In this document: in pieces, positions 15,267 to 24,628 of the stretch
Layout of the letters: each line of letters starts with the position of its first letter
How positions within the stretch are numbered: position 1 is the stretch's first letter
Assembly: GCA_017416285.1 (NCBI GenBank)
Contig: JAFQCU010000007.1
Coordinates: forward strand, 1-64,000
Length of the DNA stretch: 64,000 bases
DNA from: Clostridia bacterium
GTDB lineage: Bacteria > Bacillota > Clostridia > Oscillospirales > Acutalibacteraceae
Direction: 5' to 3'
Notes under the pieces: generated by a model
What the model was told of the DNA's origin: nothing
The model's input: only the letters and a program-made list of their open reading frames with translations
Database searches by the model: none
Made by a program: the position numbers and the translations under genes

Positions 15267-15998
15267 ATGAATAAAACTAAGCCCTTGCTCCAATACGACC
15301 TTGCCGAAAACCAATCGAACGGTATACCTGTTATTGTTGTGGCAGGCGGTTCTTCCACACGTATGGGGCAGAATAAGCTTCTTATAAGGCTTAACGGTTT
15401 GCCCGTGCTTGTGCGCACTCTAAAGGCATTTCAGCAGTGTCAGGGCGTTGGCAATATGATTTTGGTTGCCGCCAAGGATACGCTTTTAGAATATCAGAAG
15501 CTTTGTGATAATTATATGCTTTCCAAGGTGACCGATATTGTCGAGGGTGGCAAAAACCGTCAGGAATCGGTTTTGTGCGGTTTGAAGCAGCTTAAAGACA
15601 GCGATGAAGCCGTGCTTATTCATGATGCCGCACGCCCGCTTGTAAGTGACAAAATTATCGACCGTGTTATAAACGGACTGAAGGAATTCAATGCCGTTAC
15701 ACCTGTTGTTAAGGTGAAGGATACCATAAAGCAAATCGCCGCTGACGGCGTGGTAATAAAAACCGTAAAGCGTGATGATTTGGTACAGGTTCAAACACCT
15801 CAAGGGGTTAAAATTAAGGAATATCTTTCTGCGTTAAAGGACAAGGATTTAAGCCTTTTTACCGATGATGTTTCAATTTTTGAAGCGGCGGGAGATAAGG
15901 TTTTAACGGTTGAGGGCGATTATAAAAACATTAAAATCACCACGCCTGAGGACGTGTTGATTGCCGAAGCATTTTTAAGTGAGGAGGCTGCCGAATGA
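15267..15998 (+). CDS. ispD: 2-C-methyl-D-erythritol 4-phosphate cytidylyltransferase
   Basis: 243 residues. Joins CTP and methylerythritol phosphate in the MEP isoprenoid pathway. The nucleotide-binding [15 protein letters not shown] is near residues 28-42 and the [11 protein letters not shown] and VVKVKDTIK motifs follow. About 20 extra residues precede the canonical start of the fold. ATG 15267 is chosen over GTG 15258, since AAAGGGTG then acts as ribosome site and the gene starts just after the PAP2 stop. It overlaps ispF by ATGA, the classic ispD-ispF coupling. Confidence 0.95.
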   Translation: MNKTKPLLQYDLAENQSNGIPVIVVAGGSSTRMGQNKLLIRLNGLPVLVRTLKAFQQCQGVGNMILVAAKDTLLEYQKLCDNYMLSKVTDIVEGGKNRQESVLCGLKQLKDSDEAVLIHDAARPLVSDKIIDRVINGLKEFNAVTPVVKVKDTIKQIAADGVVIKTVKRDDLVQVQTPQGVKIKEYLSALKDKDLSLFTDDVSIFEAAGDKVLTVEGDYKNIKITTPEDVLIAEAFLSEEAAE

Positions 15999-16462
15999 GA
16001 ATTGGTCACGGTTATGACGTGCATAAATTTGCCGATGACAGAAAGCTGATAATCGGCGGGGTTGAGATTCCCTATGAAAAGGGTCTTTTGGGTCACAGCG
16101 ATGCTGACGTATTGCTTCACGCTGTAAGCGATGCACTTTTGGGTGCAGCGGCTTTGGGTGATATTGGCAAGCATTTTCCCGATAATTCGGCCGAATTTTT
16201 GAATATTGACAGCCGTATTTTGCTTAGACGGGTAGTCGAGCTTTTAAATGAAAAGGGCTGTAAGGTAGGAAATATTGATGCTACTGTTATTGCTCAAAAG
16301 CCTAAAATGGCACCGTTTATCGACCAAATGCGACAAAATATTGCCGATGACTGCGGTGTTTCGGTTGATAGGGTAAACGTTAAAGCCACCACAGAAGAGG
16401 GTCTTGGCTTTACGGGTGAGCTTTTGGGTATTTCTGCCCATGCAGTTTGCATTATTGAGTAA
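15995..16462 (+). CDS. ispF: 2-C-methyl-D-erythritol 2,4-cyclodiphosphate synthase
   Basis: 155 residues, the normal length. Cyclises CDP-methylerythritol 2-phosphate to methylerythritol cyclodiphosphate. Signatures: [11 protein letters not shown] with the zinc-binding Asp and His, [28 protein letters not shown] and the C-terminal [10 protein letters not shown]. The start overlaps the ispD stop by four bases. The fused IspDF form seen in some bacteria is not used here; the two remain separate but coupled. Confidence 0.97.
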   Translation: MRIGHGYDVHKFADDRKLIIGGVEIPYEKGLLGHSDADVLLHAVSDALLGAAALGDIGKHFPDNSAEFLNIDSRILLRRVVELLNEKGCKVGNIDATVIAQKPKMAPFIDQMRQNIADDCGVSVDRVNVKATTEEGLGFTGELLGISAHAVCIIE

Positions 16463-16501
16463 TTAATAGCAGTGTTTTGTCATATACTTTAATGAGGGGA
16501 T

Positions 16502-16933
16502 ATGATGAAGCTTTATCTGATTTTTACAAAAAAGGGACTGGCTGTAATACTGGCGCTGACAATATTGGCGCTTATTATTATCGGTCAGTTTTCAAGTGTA
16601 AACAGAAGCTATTCTGATGGGGCTACCCATAAAAACCGAATGGAATTTTTAGCGGCTTATAAATTTTCGGTTAATGAAAATGCTGTCGCTGTAAGGGATA
16701 CACGTTTGCCGCAAAGCATGTCCGACAATTTTGTTAAGTATAACGAGATTGTTCAAAAAGGCGGATTTGATTTATCAGATTTTTGCGGAAAAAACGTTAC
16801 GGTTTACAGCTATGCTTTAAGCGAAAATCCGCAAAGTGTTGTGAGCCTTCTGGTGGCTGACGGCAAAATTATAGCAGGGGATATAACAGATACTTTAAGG
16901 GGCGTTTGTTCCCCGTTAGTTAAGGGAAAATGA
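16502..16933 (+). CDS. DUF4830-family membrane-anchored protein
   Basis: 143 residues. A single N-terminal membrane segment (GLAVILALTILALIIIGQF) is followed by an extracytoplasmic domain with the order NRMEFLAAYKFSVNENA...P..M.D.FVKYNEIVQKGGFDLSDFCGK, which I recognise as DUF4830. The function of that family is unknown. Tandem ATGs at 16502 and 16505 share the GAGGGG site; the second has the better spacing. The stop abuts the next start without a gap, so it is co-transcribed with the pseudouridine synthase. Its late C-terminus GKIIAGDITDTL fits the family. Confidence 0.75.
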   Translation: MMKLYLIFTKKGLAVILALTILALIIIGQFSSVNRSYSDGATHKNRMEFLAAYKFSVNENAVAVRDTRLPQSMSDNFVKYNEIVQKGGFDLSDFCGKNVTVYSYALSENPQSVVSLLVADGKIIAGDITDTLRGVCSPLVKGK

Positions 16934-17644
16934 ATGAAACAAGAACGATTTGACAAAATAATAGCAACACAGTTTAATATTTCACGCAAGGACGCCCGCA
17001 TTGCCATAAGGCGTGGCAAAGCCACCCTAGACGGTAAGGTTTTAAGGGATTTTGGCGCACTTGTGAACGTTGAAAGTGATATCACCTTTAACGGACAAGC
17101 GCTGAATTATAAAAAGTACATTTATATATTAATGAATAAGCCAAAGGGCGTTTTGTCTGCAAGCAGCGACAAAAATAAGCAAACGGTGGTTGATTTAGTG
17201 CCTGAGCATTTGCGGCGTCAGGGCATGTTTCCTGTTGGCAGATTGGACAAGGACACCACAGGCTTTTTGATTATTACCGACGACGGTGAATTTGCCCATA
17301 AGGCAATTTCTCCAAAGTATGAGGTGTATAAAAGTTATATTGTAACGCTTGACGGAAGCTTAACCGATGAAATGGTTAAAGCCTTTGCCGAGGGAATAGT
17401 TCTTGCTGATGGTACACGCTGCAGAAAAGCCGAGCTCGAGATAATTTCTGACAATATCGCAAGGGTGAAAATATGCGAAGGAAAATATCACCAAATAAAG
17501 CGAATGTTTGGCGTTGTGGGTCTTGGCGTTAACGAATTAAAGCGTGAATCGGTAGGGGCGCTCACACTGCCAAAGGGTCTTGAGGAGGGTGCTTGTATTG
17601 AACTGTCAACAGAGGAAATAAAGGTAATTTTTACCGATTGTTAA
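16934..17644 (+). CDS. rsuA: RsuA-family rRNA pseudouridine synthase
   Basis: 236 residues. The N-terminal S4 RNA-binding domain (RFDKIIATQFNISRKDARI) is followed by the catalytic domain with GRLDKDTTGFLIITDDG, where the aspartate is the nucleophile. Family members convert uridine to pseudouridine in rRNA; RsuA acts on 16S U516, whereas RluB/E/F act on 23S, and the short form and single S4 domain here fit RsuA. The gene directly follows the DUF4830 gene. The symbol is by family resemblance. Confidence 0.85.
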   Translation: MKQERFDKIIATQFNISRKDARIAIRRGKATLDGKVLRDFGALVNVESDITFNGQALNYKKYIYILMNKPKGVLSASSDKNKQTVVDLVPEHLRRQGMFPVGRLDKDTTGFLIITDDGEFAHKAISPKYEVYKSYIVTLDGSLTDEMVKAFAEGIVLADGTRCRKAELEIISDNIARVKICEGKYHQIKRMFGVVGLGVNELKRESVGALTLPKGLEEGACIELSTEEIKVIFTDC

Positions 17645-17789
17645 CGTTTTAACAGCAAAATATACAAAGCTTCATTTGCAACTTTGTTTAGAATTTGCAT
17701 AGAATTTTTTTATGACATTTGATATAATAACATTATAAAATTTGGAGTAATCTACCCCACTCGAAAAAATTAGTACAGGAGATATTAAA

Positions 17790-18932
17790 ATGGCAAGTTT
17801 ATCACTTCGTAACGTTTACAAAAGATACCCCGGTGGTGTTGTAGCCGTTACCGACTTCAATCTTGAAATTAAGGATAAGGAATTTATCATTCTCGTTGGC
17901 CCTTCCGGTTGCGGTAAGTCAACTACTCTCCGTATGGTAGCAGGTCTTGAAGAAATTTCCGATGGTGAAGTTTACATCGGCGATCGTCTTATCAATGACG
18001 TTGCTCCTAAGGACCGTGATATCGCAATGGTTTTCCAGAACTATGCGCTTTATCCTCACATGACCGTTTTCGACAATATGGCATTCGGTCTTAAACTTCG
18101 CAAAACACCTAAGGATGAAATCAAGCGTCGTGTAGAAGAAGCTGCTCGCATCCTTGATATTGAACACCTTCTTGAACGTAAGCCTAAGGCTTTGTCAGGT
18201 GGTCAGCGTCAGCGTGTTGCTTTGGGTCGTGCTATTGTTCGTGAACCTAAGGTATTCTTGCTTGACGAACCTCTTTCAAACTTGGACGCTAAGCTTCGTG
18301 CACAAATGCGTACCGAAATTTCTAAGCTTCATCAGCGTTTGGGTACAACCTTCATTTACGTAACCCACGACCAGACCGAAGCTATGACCATGGGTACCAG
18401 AATCGTTGTTATGAAGAGTGGTCTTATCCAGCAGGTTGACACTCCTCAGAACCTTTACCTCTATCCTTGCAACCTTTTCGTTGCAGGCTTTATCGGTTCT
18501 CCTCAGATGAACTTCATCGAAGCAAAGCTTCTTAAAGAAGGTAACGATTTCTTCGTTGAATATGGTACTGAAGATACCAAAACTCGTGCAGGCGTTAAGT
18601 TTAAGATTAAGCTTCCCGCTAGCAAGAACAAGGACAACTGCCTTGAAGCTTATGTTGGCAAGGAAGTTATTATGGGTATCCGTCCTGAAAATGTACACAA
18701 CGAAGCTGATCTTATCGCTGCTAACAAAGACGGTATCGTTGAAGCTGCAGTTGAAGTTACCGAACTTATGGGTGCTGAAACCTATCTTTACATGAACAGT
18801 GAAGAACAGAAGATCACCGCTCGTGTTGCTCCTACCAACACTGCTAAGCCCGGCGACAAGATCGAAATCGCTTTCGAAACCGATAAGATTCACCTCTTTG
18901 ATAAGGATACTGAACTTACCATTTGTAACTAA
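17790..18932 (+). CDS. ABC transporter ATP-binding protein, MsmX/UgpC type
   Basis: 380 residues. Walker A GPSGCGKSTT near 38-47, signature LSGGQRQRVALGRA, Walker B VFLLDEPLSNLDAKLR and the H-loop VTHDQTEAM are all present. The C-terminal TOBE domain (GIRPENVHN) marks the carbohydrate importer class. Such ATPases often serve several sugar importers whose operons lack their own; here it is indeed alone, with no permease or binding protein nearby. Codon use is strongly biased towards a small set (CGT, GGT, GAA), suggesting high expression. AGGAGAT precedes the start. Confidence 0.93.
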   Translation: MASLSLRNVYKRYPGGVVAVTDFNLEIKDKEFIILVGPSGCGKSTTLRMVAGLEEISDGEVYIGDRLINDVAPKDRDIAMVFQNYALYPHMTVFDNMAFGLKLRKTPKDEIKRRVEEAARILDIEHLLERKPKALSGGQRQRVALGRAIVREPKVFLLDEPLSNLDAKLRAQMRTEISKLHQRLGTTFIYVTHDQTEAMTMGTRIVVMKSGLIQQVDTPQNLYLYPCNLFVAGFIGSPQMNFIEAKLLKEGNDFFVEYGTEDTKTRAGVKFKIKLPASKNKDNCLEAYVGKEVIMGIRPENVHNEADLIAANKDGIVEAAVEVTELMGAETYLYMNSEEQKITARVAPTNTAKPGDKIEIAFETDKIHLFDKDTELTICN

Positions 18933-18945
18933 TTTTATAAAATCA

Positions 18946-18975
18946 GCGCCCGACCAAACGGTCGGGCGTTTTTTT
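18946..18975 (+). terminator. Terminator of the MsmX-type gene
   Basis: GCGCCCGACC-AAAC-GGTCGGGCG followed by seven T. Confidence 0.92.
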
Positions 18976-19047
18976 ACTTGCAATATAGCTATATATAGTG
19001 TATATTTATATTATGGTACACAATAAATTTTTAAGGGGGATTTAATT

Positions 19048-20511
19048 ATGGATAACGAAAATAAAAATATTGTAGTTGGTGAAGATGGTTCCTATTTTGA
19101 TGGCGGGTACTGGGCATACATTGGCTATAATATTGCAGTTGCATTTGTAACAGGTATAACCTTCGGTATAGCTCATCCGTGGATGAAGTGCTGGTACCAG
19201 AACTGGTTGGCATCACATACTGTAATTAACGGCAAGCGTATGACCTTTGACGGTAAGGGCGGCGACCTTTTTGTTAAATACATAGTTTGGTTGCTTCTTT
19301 CTTACGTTACTTGCGGTATTTATACTCTTTGGATGAACGTTGCACTTAAAAAGTGGATAAGCGAACACACCCATTTTGAAGGTGAGCCTGATAACAACAG
19401 CTTCTTTGACGGTGGCGTTGGCGATTATTTTGTAACAAGCATTTTATCGGCTTTGGCAGCGCTTGTGCCTTTTGCGGGTCTTGCTTGGTCAAAGATTATT
19501 ATCACACGTTGGTTTGTTAATCACACAGTTGTTGATTCCCGCCGTTTAACCTTCCGTGGCACTGTTGGCGATTTGTTTATTAAGTATTTATTGTGGGGAT
19601 TCTTAACCAGTATTACCTGTGGTATTTTCGGCTTGTTTGTGCCGGTTAAGTACATTAAGTGGGAAACCGAGCATACACTTGACGAAAACTGCACTCCCGA
19701 AGCATTGAATTTAAAGGCAAATTATAAAACACAGGTTCATACTGATGCTGTAATGCTTCAAAGCGGTGACGCCTCACAGCTTGAAAGCATCAAGTCACAA
19801 ATGCTTACAGAAGCTAATGAAGGCCTTAATGAAGAGGATTTGACAAAGCTTGAAAGCGCTTTAAGACTTTATGATATTCTTAAAGAATGCGGCAACGAAT
19901 TTACCATTGAAGAAGATGCACTTATTTATAACTGCACACTTTTGGTAAGAAAGCTAAAGGCTCAAAAGCCCATACAGCAAAAGTCAAAGCTTTGGGTAAT
20001 AATTGTTGCAGCAGTTGTTGCGTTCTTAATGTTTATTGGTGTTGTTGGCGGCGCTATTGCGGCAGCAGCAATATTTAGTATGCGAATGCCGCTCGCTGAT
20101 GGTCATCAGCAAGCACAGGTTTCATCTGTTATATCATATGATGCTTTTTACAATAATCTCGAAGATGCGGCAAGTCAGTTTGGCTGCACCTTGACCGAAG
20201 TGGGAAGCGGAGTAGAGGAAAAGATATTCTCTGTGACTAATAACGTTCCCGATTCGTATGTAGAAATTTATGTTTCATACGAAGGCGGTTACGTTAATTC
20301 TGTTGGAATTTACGGCTCACGCTGGCGTGGAAATTTAAATAACGAATACAATATCAACAATGCTGTAAAGTGCGTTTATAAATCTCTGGGCCTTGGCGGT
20401 CTTTATGATATTTCTCTCGATATTTCGAATGATTCAAGCCAATATTATGGCGATTGGAGATTTGTTGTCGACGCTGATGATTCAGAGGTTTCTGTAGAAA
20501 TTTCCAAATAA
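19048..20511 (+). CDS. DUF898-type membrane protein with three internal repeats
   Basis: 487 residues. The first 210 contain three copies of a unit of about 75 residues: F.G..GDLFVKY..W..L...TCGIY.LW......KW..EHT, with membrane helices, in the style of DUF898/YjgN proteins. A soluble acidic linker follows (about 225-300), then one strong membrane helix (about 312-340) and an extracytoplasmic C-terminal domain of about 145 residues with alternating beta strands. Function unknown. It is a single gene with its own AAGGGGG ribosome site and terminator. The tail domain is not part of DUF898 as I know it, so this may be a fusion specific to the lineage. Confidence 0.8.
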   Translation: MDNENKNIVVGEDGSYFDGGYWAYIGYNIAVAFVTGITFGIAHPWMKCWYQNWLASHTVINGKRMTFDGKGGDLFVKYIVWLLLSYVTCGIYTLWMNVALKKWISEHTHFEGEPDNNSFFDGGVGDYFVTSILSALAALVPFAGLAWSKIIITRWFVNHTVVDSRRLTFRGTVGDLFIKYLLWGFLTSITCGIFGLFVPVKYIKWETEHTLDENCTPEALNLKANYKTQVHTDAVMLQSGDASQLESIKSQMLTEANEGLNEEDLTKLESALRLYDILKECGNEFTIEEDALIYNCTLLVRKLKAQKPIQQKSKLWVIIVAAVVAFLMFIGVVGGAIAAAAIFSMRMPLADGHQQAQVSSVISYDAFYNNLEDAASQFGCTLTEVGSGVEEKIFSVTNNVPDSYVEIYVSYEGGYVNSVGIYGSRWRGNLNNEYNINNAVKCVYKSLGLGGLYDISLDISNDSSQYYGDWRFVVDADDSEVSVEISK

Positions 20512-20523
20512 CACATAAAATTA

Positions 20524-20557
20524 ACACCCGACCGTCAAGGTCGGGTGTTTTTGTTTT
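20524..20557. terminator. Terminator of the DUF898 gene
   Basis: ACACCCGACC-GTCAA-GGTCGGGTGT followed by T-rich sequence. Confidence 0.9.
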
Positions 20558-20568
20558 TAAATTATAGT

Positions 20569-22260
20569 TTATTTTATAAATTCTTTATATGCACTAAACA
20601 GTGCATTTGCCATTTCACGCATTGCTTTGGGGTCCACCTTTAACACCTGTCGGTCATAGGTTAAAAGGCCGTTGGTTTCATCCTCGACGTCACTTACCTG
20701 TGTTAAAACGGTGGCACAAAGCCCGTGATTTTTAATTGCAGGAATAACTTCATCATAATAAAGCTTTAAAAGTGCAGACTTGAATTCTTCGTTATCACTA
20801 AAGAATTTATAGCCGTAGGTTTTTGATTTATTAAACGAGTGGTCTTTTATTTTTGAAGAATATCCGCCAAATTCCGAAAGCACAAGCGGGCGGTTATCGG
20901 TCTTAAATTTAAGGGGTTTAAAATATATATGCTCTGATAAAACATCGCTTTCTCCGGTTTGGAACCAACCCGAGGTTGCATCCCACACACGTGTGGGGTC
21001 GGTATTCTTCATCATCTTATAAAGGCTCTTAGCATCAAATTGACCCCAACCCTCGTTAAAAAGGGTGTAATACATAACGCAGGGGTGGTTATATAAAAGC
21101 TTTAAGGTATCCTTTGAATTTTTTATAAATTGTTCACGTCTAAATGGTGTTGCCTTATGGGTAACACCTTTTTTGAGCCCTATGGTCGGTAAAGCGGTAT
21201 CAATTACGAAACTGTATTTACCGCAATTTACAAGGTCCTGAAAAACCGCCATACCTATTTTATCACAATAGTAATAAAATAGCTCGTGCTCAATTTTAAT
21301 ATGCTTTCTAAGGGTATTAAAGCCACATTCTTTCATCTTTAAAATATCGTTTTCAAGCGCTTTTGGTGTGGCGGGAGTATAAATACCGTCGCTAAAATAG
21401 CCTTGGTCTAAAAGCCCATGAAAGAAGTACGGCTTACCGTTTAGGAGTATTTTATTATCCTTTGCTTCTATTGTGCGAAGTGCTGTGTAGGATTTAATTT
21501 CATCAGCGCCGCTAATTAATGTAAAATCGTAAAGGTGCGGGGCTTCAGGCGTCCAGTTTATCGGATTTTCGATATCAATTCGTGCGCTTTCGCCGCAAAA
21601 GCTGTGTTTTTTGCCATTAATATAAAGCGTTTTTTCAATTTCGCCACCGTTTATGGTTATATCAAAGCCGGTAAGGTCGGGGGTAACGGTAATATCCTTA
21701 ATATAGTTTTCGCACACTTCTTCAAGCCAAACGGTTTGCCAAATACCACTTGTTTCGGTATACCACATACCGCCACGCTTTTTGGTTTGCTTGCCGTAAG
21801 CTAAATCGATATTAAGAGTATCTAAAACCTCAATCCTCAATGTGTTTTCGCCATTTTTTAAATTCGTTGTTATATCAAAGGAAAATGGCAAATAACCGCC
21901 AATATTTTCGCCAACAAATTGGTCGTTGACGTAAATTTTACACTCCTGATCGACTGCGCCGAAATGTAAAAGAACCTTTTTCTCAATCGGGTTATACATT
22001 ATTGTTTTGCTGTAAATGAGCAAATCGTTTGTTTCTTTTTTGAAATTAACACCTGAAAGTCGGCTTTCAAGCGGGAACGGAACGATAATATTTCTGCTGT
22101 AAACGGTTTCACCCTTTCGCTTTATTTTTAAATCCCATTTACCGTTAAGGTTAATAAAGCTTGGACGCTTAAATTGCGGGCGGGGATAAACATCCCACGG
22201 CTTTTCGGGGTTTAAATCTTTTTCAAAAGGGGTGTAAAGGGTTGCAAATTCAGTTTTCAT
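20569..22260 (-). CDS. Glycoside hydrolase family 2 (beta-glucuronidase/beta-galactosidase-like)
   Basis: 563 residues from ATG 22260, chosen because GGAAC lies upstream and a longer frame would run deep into the transporter gene. Domain order is that of GH2: an N-terminal sugar-binding jelly roll (RPSFINLNGKWDLKI, then GENTLRIEVLD), an Ig-like middle and a TIM barrel. The acid/base glutamate is in TLFNEGWGQFD (about 402) and the nucleophile in LVLSEFGGYS (about 460). There is no signal peptide, so it works on imported oligosaccharides. It overlaps the MFS gene by 11 bases, forming a transport-then-hydrolysis operon. The exact sugar is not determined. Confidence 0.9.
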   Translation of the reverse strand: MKTEFATLYTPFEKDLNPEKPWDVYPRPQFKRPSFINLNGKWDLKIKRKGETVYSRNIIVPFPLESRLSGVNFKKETNDLLIYSKTIMYNPIEKKVLLHFGAVDQECKIYVNDQFVGENIGGYLPFSFDITTNLKNGENTLRIEVLDTLNIDLAYGKQTKKRGGMWYTETSGIWQTVWLEEVCENYIKDITVTPDLTGFDITINGGEIEKTLYINGKKHSFCGESARIDIENPINWTPEAPHLYDFTLISGADEIKSYTALRTIEAKDNKILLNGKPYFFHGLLDQGYFSDGIYTPATPKALENDILKMKECGFNTLRKHIKIEHELFYYYCDKIGMAVFQDLVNCGKYSFVIDTALPTIGLKKGVTHKATPFRREQFIKNSKDTLKLLYNHPCVMYYTLFNEGWGQFDAKSLYKMMKNTDPTRVWDATSGWFQTGESDVLSEHIYFKPLKFKTDNRPLVLSEFGGYSSKIKDHSFNKSKTYGYKFFSDNEEFKSALLKLYYDEVIPAIKNHGLCATVLTQVSDVEDETNGLLTYDRQVLKVDPKAMREMANALFSAYKEFIK

Positions 22261-23542
22261 TTGGGTTGTTCCTTTTCTTAATGATAAATAAAAAGGGTAT
22301 AAGCAGCACAATAGCAATAAGGGATGCCAAAAAGATATTTTCATTTGGTAAAAACGAGGTTGTGCCATCGTTATTTACTATTGTTTCAGCGTTTTTTAAC
22401 ACAGCCGAACCAATAGCGGGGCCGATAATACCGGGGATAAGCACCTGCGCAAAAATGCGAAGTCCTTGGAACATACCCGCCTTGTTCTCTGGAGTGTTAT
22501 CTCTTATCATTGCACCGAAAACTGCCATACCTGAAAGATAGCCGCACATCATAAATAGCGAGCCGACAAATACAGGCAGGGTGGTTCTTGTTAAGAATAA
22601 AACTATATAACCAAGGCAAAGTGATAAAAGCGCCAAGCTGCCCGAAAAGGTAAAGCCCTTTTTGTCATAAACTCTGCCCCAAAACGCAGTAACGATAGCG
22701 GCAATGATAATTGCGGGCGCCATTATGAAAACATAATCGCTCATGCCAAGGGATTTTTCGTAGTAGATAATAAGATACGGCATAAAGATTTGGATAGAGG
22801 TATTAAAAATTACAAATGCCGCAAGAGTTATATAAAGTAAGAGATTGTTTTTAATTGTTGCGGGGCGAAAGCCGTAAAAAATACAACCAAAATAGCTTTG
22901 TGAAGGTTTTTCTATCGGGGTATCCTTAATCAGGAAAATTCCCAAAACACCTATAACGGTAACCACAACGCCTATTATTGTGAATATAAGGGTCCAGCTC
23001 TCGGCTTTTTCCAAATTAAAGAACATGAATCCGCCGAAAACCACCAAAATTGCAACAAGCGGCATCATGGCGTTAATGCCCTCTACTGCGCCACGGTTGG
23101 TTTTATCGGTCGAATCGGTAAGCCAGGCATTAAAGGCGGCATCATTGGCGGTCGAGCCAAAAAAGGTCATAACGCAGTCCATAATAATAACAAGTGTTAC
23201 ACAAAGCGAAGCAATGCCTGCTACAGCGGGAAAAAGCTTACCGACTATATCGGTGCGGATAAGCACAAAGCTGAAAATCGAAATACCCCAAAGTATGTAC
23301 CCGCCGCAAATAAACAGCTTTCGTTTGCCAATGCGGTCAGAAAGAGCGCCCATAAATACCGTGGTTACAGTAGCGGCAACGGCAGATGCGCCAACCATAA
23401 GCGCAATATCACTTGCCGAAGCGTTGAACATTTTATAAATAAAAACGTTAAAATACATATTTTCAACTACCCACGCAACCTGACCAATAAGGCTGAAAAG
23501 GGTAACTGCACACCAAAAACGGGGTGAAAGTTTAGATTTCAT
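22250..23542 (-). CDS. MFS transporter, probable oligosaccharide importer
   Basis: 430 residues with 12 predicted membrane helices. The loop between helices 2 and 3, MGALSDRIGKRKLF, is the conserved major-facilitator signature. Members that sit with glycoside hydrolases usually import glycosides or oligosaccharides with protons or sodium; that role is inferred from the overlapping GH2 gene downstream and the divergent GH43 gene. AAAGGAGTG precedes the start. Confidence 0.88.
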   Translation of the reverse strand: MKSKLSPRFWCAVTLFSLIGQVAWVVENMYFNVFIYKMFNASASDIALMVGASAVAATVTTVFMGALSDRIGKRKLFICGGYILWGISIFSFVLIRTDIVGKLFPAVAGIASLCVTLVIIMDCVMTFFGSTANDAAFNAWLTDSTDKTNRGAVEGINAMMPLVAILVVFGGFMFFNLEKAESWTLIFTIIGVVVTVIGVLGIFLIKDTPIEKPSQSYFGCIFYGFRPATIKNNLLLYITLAAFVIFNTSIQIFMPYLIIYYEKSLGMSDYVFIMAPAIIIAAIVTAFWGRVYDKKGFTFSGSLALLSLCLGYIVLFLTRTTLPVFVGSLFMMCGYLSGMAVFGAMIRDNTPENKAGMFQGLRIFAQVLIPGIIGPAIGSAVLKNAETIVNNDGTTSFLPNENIFLASLIAIVLLIPFLFIIKKRNNPNEN

Positions 23543-23607
23543 AAAAACACTCCTTTAGTCAGTTTATTATATTTTAACACAAAAATACAATTTAAACAAC
23601 CTATCTA

Positions 23608-23635
23608 TTGACAAAGACTTGATAAATGTTATAAT
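23608..23635 (+). promoter_or_regulatory. Promoter of the GH43 gene
   Basis: TTGACA (23608-23613), 16 bases, TATAAT (23630-23635). Confidence 0.8.
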
Positions 23636-23667
23636 CGGGTTAAAAGTTTATACAAGAGGTGTTTATT

Positions 23668-24543
23668 GTGAATAAAACCGATTATTTAAACCCGATACAT
23701 AAGGGCGCTGACCCGTTTATTTTACTTTATGACGATAAGTACTATTTATACGCAACTAATGCAGAGGACGGCTTCAAGGTTTCGATATCAAATGACCTTG
23801 TAAACTGGGAAGACAAGGGCTATTGTCTTGAAAAAGGTGACGCAATGGGTGAAAAATGGTTTTGGGCACCTGAAGTTATATTTTTAAAGAATAAATTTTA
23901 TATGGTTTATACCGCCGACAAGCACGTAGCAGTTGCGGTCGCTGATTCTCCACTTGGCCCGTTTAAGCAAACAGAAATGAACTGGCTTTTAGAATATGAG
24001 GCAATCGACGGACATTTCTTTTGTGACGATGATGGTACGGTTTATATGTATTATCGCCATGTTATGGATAATCGTATTTGCGGTGTTAAAATGAATGATG
24101 ATATGAAGTCGGTTATTTATGATACAAATACGATTTTGCTTATACCCAAAGAAAGTGGTTGGGAAAGGGTGGACCCAACAAAGCTGGGTAGTGAAGGGCC
24201 GTTTGTTTTAAAGCATAACGGTAAATATTATCTGACTTATTCTTCAAACGATTATACCTCTCAGGATTATGCGGTGGGTTGTGCGACTAGTGATTCGCCG
24301 CTTGGCAAATATACTAAGTATGACTATCCGATTTTGTCTAAGAGTGAAACAGCAGTTGGTACTGGACATCACAGCTTTACATACTCTAAAGATTTTAAGC
24401 GTATTATTTGCGTTTATCATCGGCATTTTAGCTTAGAATCAGTCGAGCCTCGCATGACTTGTATTGACGAAGCAGTATTTAAAGAAAATGGCGAATTGGC
24501 GATTTTAGGACCCACAGATACAATACAAAAATCGATTTCTTAA
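23668..24543 (+). CDS. Glycoside hydrolase family 43 protein
   Basis: 291 residues forming a five-bladed propeller. The three acidic catalytic residues are placed as in GH43: Asp in GADPFILLYDDKYYLYAT, Asp in AIDGHFF, and Glu in SEGPFVLKHNGKYYLTYS. Members cleave arabinofuranosyl or xylosyl links. GTG 23668 is preferred to the in-frame GTG at 23659, since AGAGGTG then serves as ribosome site. There is no signal peptide. It is divergent from the MFS-GH2 operon, so the three genes probably work on the same hemicellulose fragments. Confidence 0.9.
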   Translation: MNKTDYLNPIHKGADPFILLYDDKYYLYATNAEDGFKVSISNDLVNWEDKGYCLEKGDAMGEKWFWAPEVIFLKNKFYMVYTADKHVAVAVADSPLGPFKQTEMNWLLEYEAIDGHFFCDDDGTVYMYYRHVMDNRICGVKMNDDMKSVIYDTNTILLIPKESGWERVDPTKLGSEGPFVLKHNGKYYLTYSSNDYTSQDYAVGCATSDSPLGKYTKYDYPILSKSETAVGTGHHSFTYSKDFKRIICVYHRHFSLESVEPRMTCIDEAVFKENGELAILGPTDTIQKSIS

Positions 24544-24550
24544 TATAAAA

Positions 24551-24583
24551 ACGGGCAAGATTATAATGTCTTGCCCTTTTTTG
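24551..24583 (+). terminator. GH43 terminator
   Basis: GGGCAAGA and TCTTGCCC enclose eight bases and are followed by TTTTTTGTTG. Confidence 0.88.
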
Positions 24584-24628
24584 TTGTGGGTGGTATAATA
24601 AGAAAGCTAAATTAAGGGGAGGCTGTAA

